From the NCBI GenBank assembly GCA_019637115.1, contig JAHBWH010000009.1, positions 1 through 64,000 of the forward strand: DNA of 64,000 bases, written 5' to 3'. The stretch is from Myxococcales bacterium. Its GTDB lineage: Bacteria; Myxococcota_A; Polyangia; Polyangiales; Houyiibacteriaceae. The notes beneath the pieces are model-generated. The model made no database searches and was not told where the DNA came from. It was given only the letters and a program-made list of their open reading frames with translations. A program made the translations under genes and the position numbers. This document shows positions 26,475 through 33,905 of this stretch, in pieces; within the stretch, counting starts at the first letter, position 1, and each line of letters begins with the position of its first letter.

Positions 26475-27659
26475 ATGCGGAGAGCCATCCTGTCGAGCGT
26501 GTGTGTGATCGCCTTGGGCTGTTCCTTCGAAGGGGACGGTGAGCGCGCCGCCGTCTTCGACGGCCTGACGGTGCTCGAGGCGGGAGAAGGCGCTCTGTCG
26601 CTCGCGTTCCGCGCCGGGGACGACGTGATCTACATGGAGGCGCTCCGCGGGCGCGCCACGCCCGAGCACTACCGAGAGGTGCCCGACATGCCCGCCTGGG
26701 AGGTCGACGCGCGATTCCTCTCGGACGCTGGCGGGACGTTCTACAGCCGCCGAGGCGGCGACGGGTGGGTGAACCGCCAGTGGGCGCGGGATCTCGACGC
26801 GCAGAGCGACGCCCGCCCCTCGGCCACCTCGAACGAGCACCTCTTCCGGCTCGCGAGCGACGCCGCCGCGGTGATGCGCGACGAGATCGTGCGCCAGATC
26901 GGCGCCGAGCGCGCGGCCGCGCTCGCGCCCGAGATCGACGCCATCCACGGCTTCGCCGCCCGCGCGCTCGAGGCGTTCGAGGCGAGCCTCGCCCACCGAC
27001 GCGAGCAGCTGGCCGAGCGCGGGGCCATCCCGTCGATCGAGGGCCCGACGGGCGACGTCACCTACGGCACGAACGGCCCCGAGAACGAGGACCGCCAGCT
27101 CGGCGGCAACTACTACTACATCGCGATGCACAGCGAGTCGCTCAGCGGCGTCGCTGGCTGGTTCGGCGACCACAGCGCGACCCAGCTCCACGAGTGGCTC
27201 GGCGCCTGGTACCACGTCCACGACGCCTGCAACCACGGCCGCTGCGCGAGCCAGATGCGCCGGGCCTGCCTCTTGCAGTACTACGAAGCGGTCGACGTCT
27301 TCAAGCCGGCGTGGCGTTTCCAGAACTGCAAGACGCACTACGACTGGAACTCGGGCGGCGGCGGCCACAACTGCCACGACGACTCGCGCCTGCAGATGAA
27401 CAACTTCGTCTACGGCTCGATCCTCGATACGCAGTCGGCGTGGTGCAAGGACACGAACACGAACCTCTGGCAGGCGCCGAACTGCGACCAACACACCGCG
27501 CGCGGCTACCACCACCCCTCGCACTGCGACTACAGCTGGAACCAGTCCTGCCCCCTCTCGTGGCGCGGCACGCAGGACGGCTGCGACTGCGGCTGCGTGT
27601 GGCCCGCTTCGGTGACGGGCCTGCCTGGCAACGTCGGTTCCGATCCCGACTGTCGCTGA
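26475..27659 (+). CDS. Lipoprotein of unknown function, Cys/His/Trp-rich C-terminal half
   Basis: 394 residues with lipobox IALGC right after a short signal peptide, a helical middle region (about 100-175) and a C-terminal half rich in Cys, His, Trp and Tyr (HEWLGAWYHVHDACNHGRC, WRFQNCKTHYDWNSGGGGH, HHPSHCDYSWNQSC), which may bind metal. No known family is recognised. GGAGG lies 5 nt before ATG 26475, which decides this start over the GTG 12 nt upstream. A sigma-54-like site lies just upstream and a LysR gene is divergent. Confidence 0.65.
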   Translation: MRRAILSSVCVIALGCSFEGDGERAAVFDGLTVLEAGEGALSLAFRAGDDVIYMEALRGRATPEHYREVPDMPAWEVDARFLSDAGGTFYSRRGGDGWVNRQWARDLDAQSDARPSATSNEHLFRLASDAAAVMRDEIVRQIGAERAAALAPEIDAIHGFAARALEAFEASLAHRREQLAERGAIPSIEGPTGDVTYGTNGPENEDRQLGGNYYYIAMHSESLSGVAGWFGDHSATQLHEWLGAWYHVHDACNHGRCASQMRRACLLQYYEAVDVFKPAWRFQNCKTHYDWNSGGGGHNCHDDSRLQMNNFVYGSILDTQSAWCKDTNTNLWQAPNCDQHTARGYHHPSHCDYSWNQSCPLSWRGTQDGCDCGCVWPASVTGLPGNVGSDPDCR

Positions 27660-27696
27660 CCGCCAAGGCCGCAGCGGCCAACCCGTGAGCCCGTCG

Positions 27697-27720
27697 AGAG
27701 CCCGTCTCTCGGCGGGCTCT
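27697..27720. terminator. Terminator hairpin after the lipoprotein gene
   Basis: AGAGCCCG and CGGGCTCT form an 8-bp stem with an 8-nt loop 37 nt after the stop at 27659, followed by the relatively T-rich GCCGTCTTGTCC. Confidence 0.55.
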
Positions 27721-27728
27721 GCCGTCTT

Positions 27729-27836
27729 GTCCGAGTCCGTCTCCGAGTCCGTCTCCGAGTCCGTCTCCGAGTCCGTCTCCGAGTCCGTCTCCGAGTCCGT
27801 CTCCGAGGTCTCCGAGTCCGTCTCCGAGTCCGAGTC
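27729..27836. repeat. 12-bp tandem repeat array
   Basis: About nine units of GTCTCCGAGTCC between convergent stops. It can be read in frame on both strands (SESVSESV or SETDSETD), but no real gene runs through it. Confidence 0.85.
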
Positions 27837-27850
27837 TCTGACCGACAGGG

Positions 27851-29035
27851 TCAGGGCCCTCGCCGTTGCCGAGCGCGGCCGCGTCTCGCGACCAGCCCGA
27901 TCAGCCCGATCATGAGCAGGAGCGGAGACGCCGGGCCAGGGTTCGCCGGGGTCGCCGCGCAACCGCGGGATGGCGTCGGCGCGGCGAGGCAATAGAAGCG
28001 CGTGCCGCCGAGGTGCGCGCATTCGAAACCAGCCGGGCAATCTCCGCGGCCCGTCACGCAGCGGACGCTGCAGACCTGCTCGTCCTCGAGGCACTCGCCG
28101 CGCGCGCACGCCAGGTCGCCATCGCACGTCGCCCCGAGCGCGCCTGGGCTTGGAAGCGGATGCCGGCACAGCGCCTCCTCGCAGACGAGCGGCGCTGCAC
28201 AATCGCGCGCCGCAGCGCAGGGCGCGGCGCAGAAGCGGAGCGAGGGATCGTCGAACGCTGCGACGCAGCGCGCGCTTTCGCAGTGCATGTCGTAGAGGCA
28301 TGCGCCGCCGAGCGAGACCGCGCCGGGTGCCCACGCGTCGAGCCAGGGCCGCAAGAAGCCGTCGACGTGCGCGTCGACGCGGGTCGCCCGCCCGCGCTCT
28401 TCGCATGCGGCGTCACCGCGACTGGTGACGGCGACGAGCGCGTCGTCGGAGGCCTCCTCGAAGACCGGACCGCCCGAGTCGCCGTGACAGGGCAACGAAG
28501 GGCTCGCGCCGAGCGTGAGCGTCGTCGGCGTCACGTCGACGACCCGGCTCGTCCCCTCGCGCTTTCGGTCGTCGTCCCCGGCGCCGATCCCCGTCAGCCC
28601 GAAGCCGACGAGGCGCACCGTCGAGGGGACGGTAGGCGCGCTCACGAGGCGCGCGCGCGCTGCGGTGGGCGCGGGCTCGGCGAGCAAGAGGAGCGCGAGA
28701 TCCGCGTCCGCCGACCCGTCGTAGGCGGGGTGCGCCACCGCGTCGAGGATCGCGACGCGCGCTCCGGCGCCGCCAAGGTCGGCGCCGAAGAAGACCTGCA
28801 ACGCCGACTCCAGGTGGACGTCGCAGTGCGCTGCCGTCAGCACGACGCGCTCGCTCACCAAGGTGCCGGTGCAGCGGAGCGTGGTCGGCGCGTTGGCGCT
28901 GACGATCGCGACGACGGCGGGGTCTCCGGCGGTGGGCGTGCCCGCCGTGATCGCCGACCCCGCGGCGCCCTCACCCGACGCCGACGCCAGGCATCCAGCG
29001 AGCGAGAGGCCGAGGAGCAGACCGACGACGCGCAT
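27851..29035 (-). CDS. Trypsin-like serine protease with MYXO-CTERM-like anchor
   Basis: 394 residues: lipobox-type signal (LSLAGC), a complete S1 trypsin domain (about 30-240) with catalytic His in LTAAHC, Asp in DADLALLLL and Ser in CHGDSGGP, then a Cys-rich stalk (about 245-345) and a C-terminal GCAATP...PLLLMIGLIGLVARRGR tail. The tail, a Cys motif, hydrophobic stretch and basic end, is the MYXO-CTERM type of surface-sorting signal of myxobacteria. A secreted, surface-held protease is inferred. TATCCT is 9 nt before the ATG, with no Shine-Dalgarno site. Confidence 0.85.
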   Translation of the reverse strand: MRVVGLLLGLSLAGCLASASGEGAAGSAITAGTPTAGDPAVVAIVSANAPTTLRCTGTLVSERVVLTAAHCDVHLESALQVFFGADLGGAGARVAILDAVAHPAYDGSADADLALLLLAEPAPTAARARLVSAPTVPSTVRLVGFGLTGIGAGDDDRKREGTSRVVDVTPTTLTLGASPSLPCHGDSGGPVFEEASDDALVAVTSRGDAACEERGRATRVDAHVDGFLRPWLDAWAPGAVSLGGACLYDMHCESARCVAAFDDPSLRFCAAPCAAARDCAAPLVCEEALCRHPLPSPGALGATCDGDLACARGECLEDEQVCSVRCVTGRGDCPAGFECAHLGGTRFYCLAAPTPSRGCAATPANPGPASPLLLMIGLIGLVARRGRARQRRGP

Positions 29036-29044
29036 CGACGGTGG

Positions 29045-29050
29045 AGGATA
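29045..29050 (-). promoter_or_regulatory. -10 box of a probable leaderless promoter
   Basis: TATCCT on the minus strand, 9 nt before the ATG at 29035 of the trypsin-like protease. Confidence 0.45.
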
Positions 29051-29150
29051 GCAGCGCCGTCGGCGCTCCGGTCGCCAGGGTGGTCGTCATCGTGGTCGCC
29101 AACGTGGTGGTGGTCGTGGCTGTCGTGGTCTTGCGCGGTCACGGCGCGCG

Positions 29151-29338
29151 CGTCGACAGGCCGCCCGGCTGGACGGCCGCGCCGCGCCAGCCATGGTGAC
29201 GCGGCGTCGCGACCCCAACGTCCCTGCACGGCGACACTTACGCGCGTCGACAGGCCGCCCGGCTGGACGGCCGCGCCGCGCCAGCCATGGTAACGCGGCG
29301 TCGCGACCCCAACGTCCCTGCACGGCGACGCTTGCGCG
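29151..29338. repeat. 94-bp tandem repeat, two copies
   Basis: Two nearly identical 94-bp units (29151-29244 and 29245-29338), each with CGTCGACAGGCCGCCCGGCT. They occupy most of the 311-bp gap between the protease and the heme-oxygenase-like gene. The preceding 29070-29140 is a degenerate GTGGTC-rich stretch. No gene is seen in the gap. Confidence 0.85.
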
Positions 29339-29346
29339 CGCGTTGG

Positions 29347-30072
29347 TCAAGGGAAGAGCCCGTCGCCCGCCGCGTGCGGCCCACGCACCTCGCGGCGGAG
29401 CCGCCGCCCGCGCGCGACGTAGAGCCCGCGATACATCTCGAGGAAGGCGTGCGCGCCGAGCGCGAGCCCTTGTTCGATCGCGTAGCGCGACGCGGCGTCG
29501 TCCCAGCGCGGGCGGATGAGCTCGTAGAACTCCTCCGCGTGCTCGACGTCGAGCACCTCGTGTGTCGCGTAGTGGACGATCTCCTCTCGCGGCATCCAGC
29601 CTCGACGCGCGATCTGGTCACCGAGGAAGGCTGAGATCCCCGCGAAGAGGTCTTCGATGATTCCCATCCCCGCGAGCGCGGTTCGCGGGTCGTCGAGCGT
29701 GCACAGGCCGATGAGCATCGTGTTGAAGGCACGCACCTCGGGCCCGAGCGCGCGCGCGGCGATGTCCTCCGGAGTCACCCCGAGCCGCCCGAGCAACTCC
29801 GTGAAGGTCGCCTCGTGTGTGCGGCTCGGGTCGCCGTGGCCGTGCTCCTCGCTGACGTTGCGCAGCAGGTTCTGGCGCAGCGCGCTGCGGGGCAGGCGGG
29901 CCGCGAGCACCGCCATCGGCCGCGAGAAGAAGGCGACGGCCGAGAGGAACTGCACCTGCGTCTCGACGAAGTCGTCGCGCTCGAAGCGACCGGCCGCGAG
30001 CTCCGCGAAGTACGGGTTGTCGCGCCACGCGGTGTGGGTCTTCACGTGGCGGACGTGCTCGTCGAAGGTCAT
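29347..30072 (-). CDS. Heme-oxygenase-fold iron-containing redox enzyme (TenA/PqqC-like)
   Basis: About 241 residues, all helical: TFDEHVRHVKTHTAWRDNPYFAEL at the start, EEHGHGDPSRTHEATF in the second third, and HYATHEVLDVEHAEEFYELI near the end. The repeated E-x2-H / H-x3-E pattern fits the heme-oxygenase-like diiron family, which includes TenA, PqqC and oxidative enzymes of natural-product pathways. The substrate is unknown. Start ATG 30072 is preferred because it begins the conserved domain; a GTG at 30144 is in frame. The upstream copy of the palindromic element ends 187 bp before the start. Confidence 0.7.
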   Translation of the reverse strand: MTFDEHVRHVKTHTAWRDNPYFAELAAGRFERDDFVETQVQFLSAVAFFSRPMAVLAARLPRSALRQNLLRNVSEEHGHGDPSRTHEATFTELLGRLGVTPEDIAARALGPEVRAFNTMLIGLCTLDDPRTALAGMGIIEDLFAGISAFLGDQIARRGWMPREEIVHYATHEVLDVEHAEEFYELIRPRWDDAASRYAIEQGLALGAHAFLEMYRGLYVARGRRLRREVRGPHAAGDGLFP

Positions 30073-30258
30073 CGGATCTCGGAGGTCGGTGCCGTGCACG
30101 GCGCGCGCCGCGGGAGGGTCGCGGGTGCGAGTTGGATCGTACACGGGCCGACGGACCTCGCGCCACGGCGCGCGTGGGCGCCCGCGAAGCGCTCGTCGGA
30201 AGGAGCTCGTCGACGGCGACGCTACCCGCGCCTCGACGCTGCGCCGTGTCGCGTCGTA

Positions 30259-30401
30259 GTGCCCCCAACCCGAAGTTCGTTCCGGGTTGCCGTGGATGAT
30301 CGGCGTGGAGGTCGTTTGCCGCGTTGGACAGGCCGAAGCCTATTCGAGGAGGTCGGCGAGCGAGATCCGCGTCGAGAGCCGCGGATACCCGGAACGAATT
30401 C
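30259..30401. repeat. Palindromic dispersed element, copy A
   Basis: 143 bp starting GTGCCCCCAACCCGAAGTTC, with interior GAGGAGGTCGGCGAGCGAGA. Its left arm is the exact reverse complement of the right arm of copy C over about 27 nt. The right arm is cut short after GGATACCCGGAACGAATTC, and the stop codon of the gene at 30400-31431 lies at that edge. Confidence 0.85.
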
Positions 30402-31431
30402 AGTACGGACGACGAGGGACCTGATCGCCCCGGGCCAGGAGGACCAGGTGCTCGTAGACGTGTCCGGCGCGCTCGAAGACGATCGACGTGTGTCCTCTCG
30501 TCCGAAGCGCTGCCAGCGCGTCGACCGCGTCGGAGGAGGTCTGGACGGGTCGCCCCCCGACCTGGAGCATGATGTCGCCGTCTTGCAACCCCATGCTCGC
30601 GAGCACGCTCACGTCGTGGACCCCGAAGACCTGCACGCCAGCGGAGCCGTCCTTGGCGAGCGCGGGCGACATGCGCGTGGTGCCGGGCCAGGCGATCGCG
30701 AGCGCCGCCTCCGAGACCTCGAAGCTCGGTGCCGGCGCGATCGCGCCCATCGTCACGGTCTGGCCACGCAGGTACTCGACGAGCGTGTCGAAGGGCAGAC
30801 TCGCGCTCCCCGCGGGAGCCTCGTCCGACCCCGCCAGGGCCGAGTCTCCCGACGGGAGCGCGACGGCCACGAGCGCGCCGCTCGCGAGCGCCGCCGCGGT
30901 GGCCCCCGCGGCGCGTGCGCGCGCTCGTTCGACCCAGCTCGGAGGCGGGCAGTCTGCCGTCACCACGCGTCCATCGCGCCGACGTCGGAGGCGCACGCAA
31001 GGGCCCTCACCCGCGCGCGCGCTCGCGAGGAGCGCCTCGGCCTCGGCCGTCGTCATCGACGCGAGGTCGTAGACGTCCTGGTCGCACCGCCGGCAATGAC
31101 GCACGACGTCGTCACCCGCCATGTCCTCCCACCGCTCGCGACAGGGCGTCGCGATGCGCACGCGTGCGAGCACCGACGTCGCGCTCTCGCGCAGCGCGGA
31201 GTCGACGTGCTCGAGCTCCTGGCGGAGGAGATCCGCTTGCTCCGCTGCGCGCTCGGCCCATTCGAGGGACGCGCGCACGCGACGTCTCTTGGCGAGCAGG
31301 ACGTCTCGCGCGTCCCGATAGGGCCCAGCCTCGTCCACCCGCGAGGCGCCGGTCGCGTCCGCCGCGGAATCCTCCGGGCCGCGCTCGGCGCTGGTCCTCA
31401 CGCTCGCCTCGTGTCGATCCCTCTCGCTCAT
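30400..31431 (-). CDS. Cys-motif protein with membrane segment and PDZ-like domain
   Basis: 343 residues: a helical N-terminal region, a Cys motif domain with PCRERWEDMAGDDVVRHCRRC and YDLASMTTAEAEALLA (a small domain repeatedly found in myxobacterial proteins), one transmembrane segment at about 175-190, and a C-terminal PDZ-like fold (DGDIMLQVGGRPV). It probably sits in the inner membrane with the PDZ part outside. The stop codon falls at the edge of repeat copy A, and the start lies only 10 bp from a MITE whose end supplies TAGAAT 6 nt before the ATG. Confidence 0.65.
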   Translation of the reverse strand: MSERDRHEASVRTSAERGPEDSAADATGASRVDEAGPYRDARDVLLAKRRRVRASLEWAERAAEQADLLRQELEHVDSALRESATSVLARVRIATPCRERWEDMAGDDVVRHCRRCDQDVYDLASMTTAEAEALLASARAGEGPCVRLRRRRDGRVVTADCPPPSWVERARARAAGATAAALASGALVAVALPSGDSALAGSDEAPAGSASLPFDTLVEYLRGQTVTMGAIAPAPSFEVSEAALAIAWPGTTRMSPALAKDGSAGVQVFGVHDVSVLASMGLQDGDIMLQVGGRPVQTSSDAVDALAALRTRGHTSIVFERAGHVYEHLVLLARGDQVPRRPY

Positions 31432-31437
31432 GTGGGC

Positions 31438-31443
31438 ATTCTA
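31438..31443 (-). promoter_or_regulatory. -10 box formed at the MITE edge
   Basis: TAGAAT on the minus strand, 6 nt before the ATG at 31431. Its first bases (TAG) are the terminal bases of the MITE. Confidence 0.4.
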
Positions 31444-31597
31444 GCAGCCCGTTGAAGAACCTAGTTCTTCAACGGAGCCGCGTGTTTTGGGGGAGGCTCC
31501 GGTGGGCTTTGCCCACTGGAGGGGGTCTTTCCGAAAGACCCCAGGAAGAAGAGGCAGTCCGTTGAAGGACTCGAAGAGTTCTTCAACGGGCTGCTAG
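31441..31597. mobile_element. MITE-like element with 20-bp perfect inverted repeats
   Basis: 157 bp bounded by CTAGCAGCCCGTTGAAGAAC and its exact reverse complement. It contains internal hairpins (GGTCTTTCCGAAAGACC) and no ORF. These are the features of a non-autonomous DNA transposon. No transposase with these ends is present in the window. Confidence 0.85.
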
Positions 31598-31716
31598 ACA
31601 ACCTCGGGGACGATCGGTTCCACCCACGCTCGCGCGACCGGCTCGTCGCGACCGAACGATGCGCCCGTGAGCGTCTCGAGGTGACCGACGCCTCGAACCT
31701 CCACGCGCGTAGGCCC

Positions 31717-32613
31717 TCAGATCTCGGAGGTCGGGTAGTGCACCCAGGGCGCCCGGCGTAGCCGAGAGGGGCCACGCCACGGGTGGGAGAACGCGAGGAT
31801 CGTGCACGTGCCGCCCGGTCGCACGCCACGGCTCGCGAGCCAGGCGTGGGCGTCTTCGAGGCGTTCGTCGATCGCGAAGCACGCGAGCTCGTCGTCGGCG
31901 AGCGCGTGGGCTCCCTCGCGCAGGCGCGCGCCGAGGCCAGGCGTCCACTCCGCCGGGCTCCACGGGAGGTGGACGAGGGGCCAGGGGGCGCCGCTCGAGA
32001 CGAGGCGAAACTCCTTGGTGCCGACGTTGCGCACGACGGAGGGGCGGGGCCCGGGTCGACCGAGATCCACGCCCTCGGCGAGGGGACCGGGGCCGTCGTC
32101 GAGCCCGCGCAGCCGCGCGGGTGGCTCGAAGAAGACCGAGAGCACCGCGAGCGGCGAGGCCATGCGCCCAGGGTGCTGGCCGCGAAACGTCTCTCGGAGG
32201 TCGCCGCGCTCGCCGCGCATCGCGGCGCCGAAGGCGAGGTCCCAGCGGGGCAGCGCAGAGCCGAAGAAGGCGAGACGGAAGCCGCTGATGAAGAGCTTCC
32301 GCGCGACGCCCTGGCCGCGCGCCTCAGGCGCGAGCTTGAGGTCCCCTCCGTAGAAGACCGAGAAGACGCGGCCGTCGACCGGGCGCGCCTCGCGCACCGC
32401 CGCCGCGCAGATGCCGACGAGCCGCTCCCCCTCGAAGCCGACGAGGAAGCGCGCGTGCCCGAGCCCTTCGAAGAACGCCGCGTAGCGCGGGCCGTGATCG
32501 ACGAAGAAGCGATCCTCCGAGAGCGGATACGTGATGCCATCTTCGATCTCGCGCAGCCGCGCCGCGTGCTGCTGCACCGCGTCGCCGTCCATCACCTGGA
32601 AGCGGACCTTCAC
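31717..32613 (-). CDS. GNAT-like acyltransferase
   Basis: About 298 residues: VRFQVMDGD start, a GNAT-like core with LVGFEGERLVGICAAAV followed by LKLAPEARGQGVARKLFI, which resembles the acetyl-CoA binding motif A, and an unusual C-terminal domain of about 130 residues. The GTG at 32613 forms a GTGA overlap with a micro-ORF that itself overlaps the upstream BtaA-like gene. The open frame runs further upstream to 32970 through the 36-bp repeat array, so a longer N-terminus with DVDARVEGVGVA repeats cannot be excluded. Confidence 0.65.
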   Translation of the reverse strand: MKVRFQVMDGDAVQQHAARLREIEDGITYPLSEDRFFVDHGPRYAAFFEGLGHARFLVGFEGERLVGICAAAVREARPVDGRVFSVFYGGDLKLAPEARGQGVARKLFISGFRLAFFGSALPRWDLAFGAAMRGERGDLRETFRGQHPGRMASPLAVLSVFFEPPARLRGLDDGPGPLAEGVDLGRPGPRPSVVRNVGTKEFRLVSSGAPWPLVHLPWSPAEWTPGLGARLREGAHALADDELACFAIDERLEDAHAWLASRGVRPGGTCTILAFSHPWRGPSRLRRAPWVHYPTSEI

Positions 32614-32879
32614 GCGCGTCGATCCTTGCGCCCGCGCGGCGCGACACGCGGCGTCCACGTCGGCCACGGCATCGGCGTCCACGTCGGCCACGCCGACGCC
32701 CTCCACGTCGGCCACGCCGACGCCCTCCACGTCGGCGTCCACGTCGGCCACGCCGACGCCCTCCACGCGGGCGTCCACGTCGGCCACTCCGACGCCCTCC
32801 ACGCGGGCGTCCACGTCGTCCGCATCAGCCAGGCCGACGTCCTCCCCGACGGCCGCGGCGCGCGCGACGTCGACCTCAT
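32610..32879 (-). CDS. Repeat-encoded micro-ORF (WPTWTP repeats), doubly overlapping
   Basis: An 89-codon ORF starting ATGA-overlapped with the stop of the BtaA-like gene (32876) and ending GTGA-overlapped with the GTG of the acyltransferase (32613). Its product consists mostly of repeats such as AWRASAWPTWTP from the 36-bp array. The precise 4-nt overlaps on both sides look like translational coupling, but the composition suggests it may be only a ribosome pass-through or a frame left by repeat expansion in the acyltransferase gene. Confidence 0.35.
   Translation of the reverse strand: MRSTSRAPRPSGRTSAWLMRTTWTPAWRASEWPTWTPAWRASAWPTWTPTWRASAWPTWRASAWPTWTPMPWPTWTPRVAPRGRKDRRA
32650..32825. 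repeat. Degenerate 36-bp tandem repeat array
   Basis: Units based on GCGTCCACGTCGGCCACGCC followed by GACGCCCTCCAC, four to five copies with internal partial units, at the junction of the acyltransferase and BtaA-like genes. Confidence 0.8.
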
Positions 32880-33802
32880 CGGCGCACCGCGACGGTGACG
32901 CGCTCGTAGAAGAGGCTGCGGTCGCGCGCGAGCAGGCCCTCGCCGAGCGCCTCGTCGACCGCGAAGCCATCGAGGAAGTCCGCGAGCGCGCGCTGGTTGT
33001 TGAGCTGCCGGATCGTCACCGCCGCGCCGGGCCTCAGCGCGTGGAGGGCCCGCCCCCAGCGCGCGACGGTCGCGTCGGTCGACCAATCGAAGATGTTCGA
33101 GAGGTGGACGAGATCGAAGCGGTCGAGCCCCGCGACGTCGGGCAGCTCGCCGTGGGTCACGTCGAAGTCGAAGCGACGCCGCGCGCGGAGGTGGGGGAAG
33201 GCGTCGCGGCCGAGGTAGCGGCCGAGGAGGACGTGCTGCAGGAAGGGGTTCGACGGTCCGTCCGAGCGCGCGAGCCCGAGCTCGAAGCGCCGCCGGAAGT
33301 AGGCCGGGTACGAGCCTGGCGTGGCGTGCTGCACGGCGTCGGGGCCGAACATCGCGACCAGCAAGGTCTCGGTGAACGTCGCCTCGAAGACCGCCGGCCA
33401 ATAGCGGTGCGTCATCCAGGCGCGCGCGCGCGAGCGGTCACCCGCGAAGTACGCCTCGCGCTCGTCCGCGTCGGCGACGAGCGCGCCCATCGCCTCCCGC
33501 ATCACCTCGAAGAGGCGCTCGAAGGCGCCGCATTGCGAGAGCCCCTCGCGGCGGTCGTCGTCGACGTTCAACGCCGCGAGCTCCCCGGCCGCGATGGCGT
33601 CCGCCTTGCGCTCGACGTGCGCCAGCTGATGAGGGTTCGCGTCGTAGAGCGAGAGCTTCACGTCGGGGAGCGCGTGGGCCATCGCGAACGCCGTGCATCC
33701 CCCGGACGCCACGAGCAGCACCCGGCGCGCGCCGAGCCGCCGCGCGACCTCGATCTCGATCTCGGGATCTTCGCGGACCACCGCGAACTTCAGCTCGTCC
33801 AT
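32876..33802 (-). CDS. DUF3419/BtaA-like SAM-dependent aminocarboxypropyltransferase
   Basis: 308 residues, no signal peptide. RVLLVASGGCTAFAMA and LSLYDANPHQLAHVERK form a SAM-binding motif and the acidic loop typical of DUF3419, the family of BtaA, which transfers the 3-amino-3-carboxypropyl group of SAM to diacylglycerol in betaine-lipid synthesis. ...VHLSNIFDW and RQLNNQR near the end are also family-like. No BtaB methyltransferase is adjacent; a GNAT-like enzyme is, so the lipid headgroup may be acylated instead of methylated (inference). TATCCT lies 9 nt before the ATG. Confidence 0.75.
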   Translation of the reverse strand: MDELKFAVVREDPEIEIEVARRLGARRVLLVASGGCTAFAMAHALPDVKLSLYDANPHQLAHVERKADAIAAGELAALNVDDDRREGLSQCGAFERLFEVMREAMGALVADADEREAYFAGDRSRARAWMTHRYWPAVFEATFTETLLVAMFGPDAVQHATPGSYPAYFRRRFELGLARSDGPSNPFLQHVLLGRYLGRDAFPHLRARRRFDFDVTHGELPDVAGLDRFDLVHLSNIFDWSTDATVARWGRALHALRPGAAVTIRQLNNQRALADFLDGFAVDEALGEGLLARDRSLFYERVTVAVRR

Positions 33803-33811
33803 CCGCGGTCG

Positions 33812-33817
33812 AGGATA
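33812..33817 (-). promoter_or_regulatory. -10 box of a probable leaderless promoter
   Basis: TATCCT on the minus strand, 9 nt before the ATG at 33802 of the BtaA-like gene. Confidence 0.45.
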
Positions 33818-33905
33818 CCGGAGCCCTCGCCCCCGCCTCCATCGAAGACTTCGATGGTAGATATCACGATTTTCCGAATCCCTTCGGCGGTACGCCTTCC
33901 CTAGG

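Noticed and set aside
25377-27659. LysR gene and divergent lipoprotein as a defined regulon
   Set aside because: Only gene order supports it; the AT-rich dyad at 26343-26356 is suggestive but not enough to call an operator.
27729-27836. CRISPR-like array
   Set aside because: The 12-bp units are contiguous with no spacers; the other repeat arrays are also spacer-free.
27685-27915. Small plus-strand ORF with SESV repeats
   Set aside because: It is only the 12-bp tandem repeat between two convergent genes, with no signal or ribosome-binding site.
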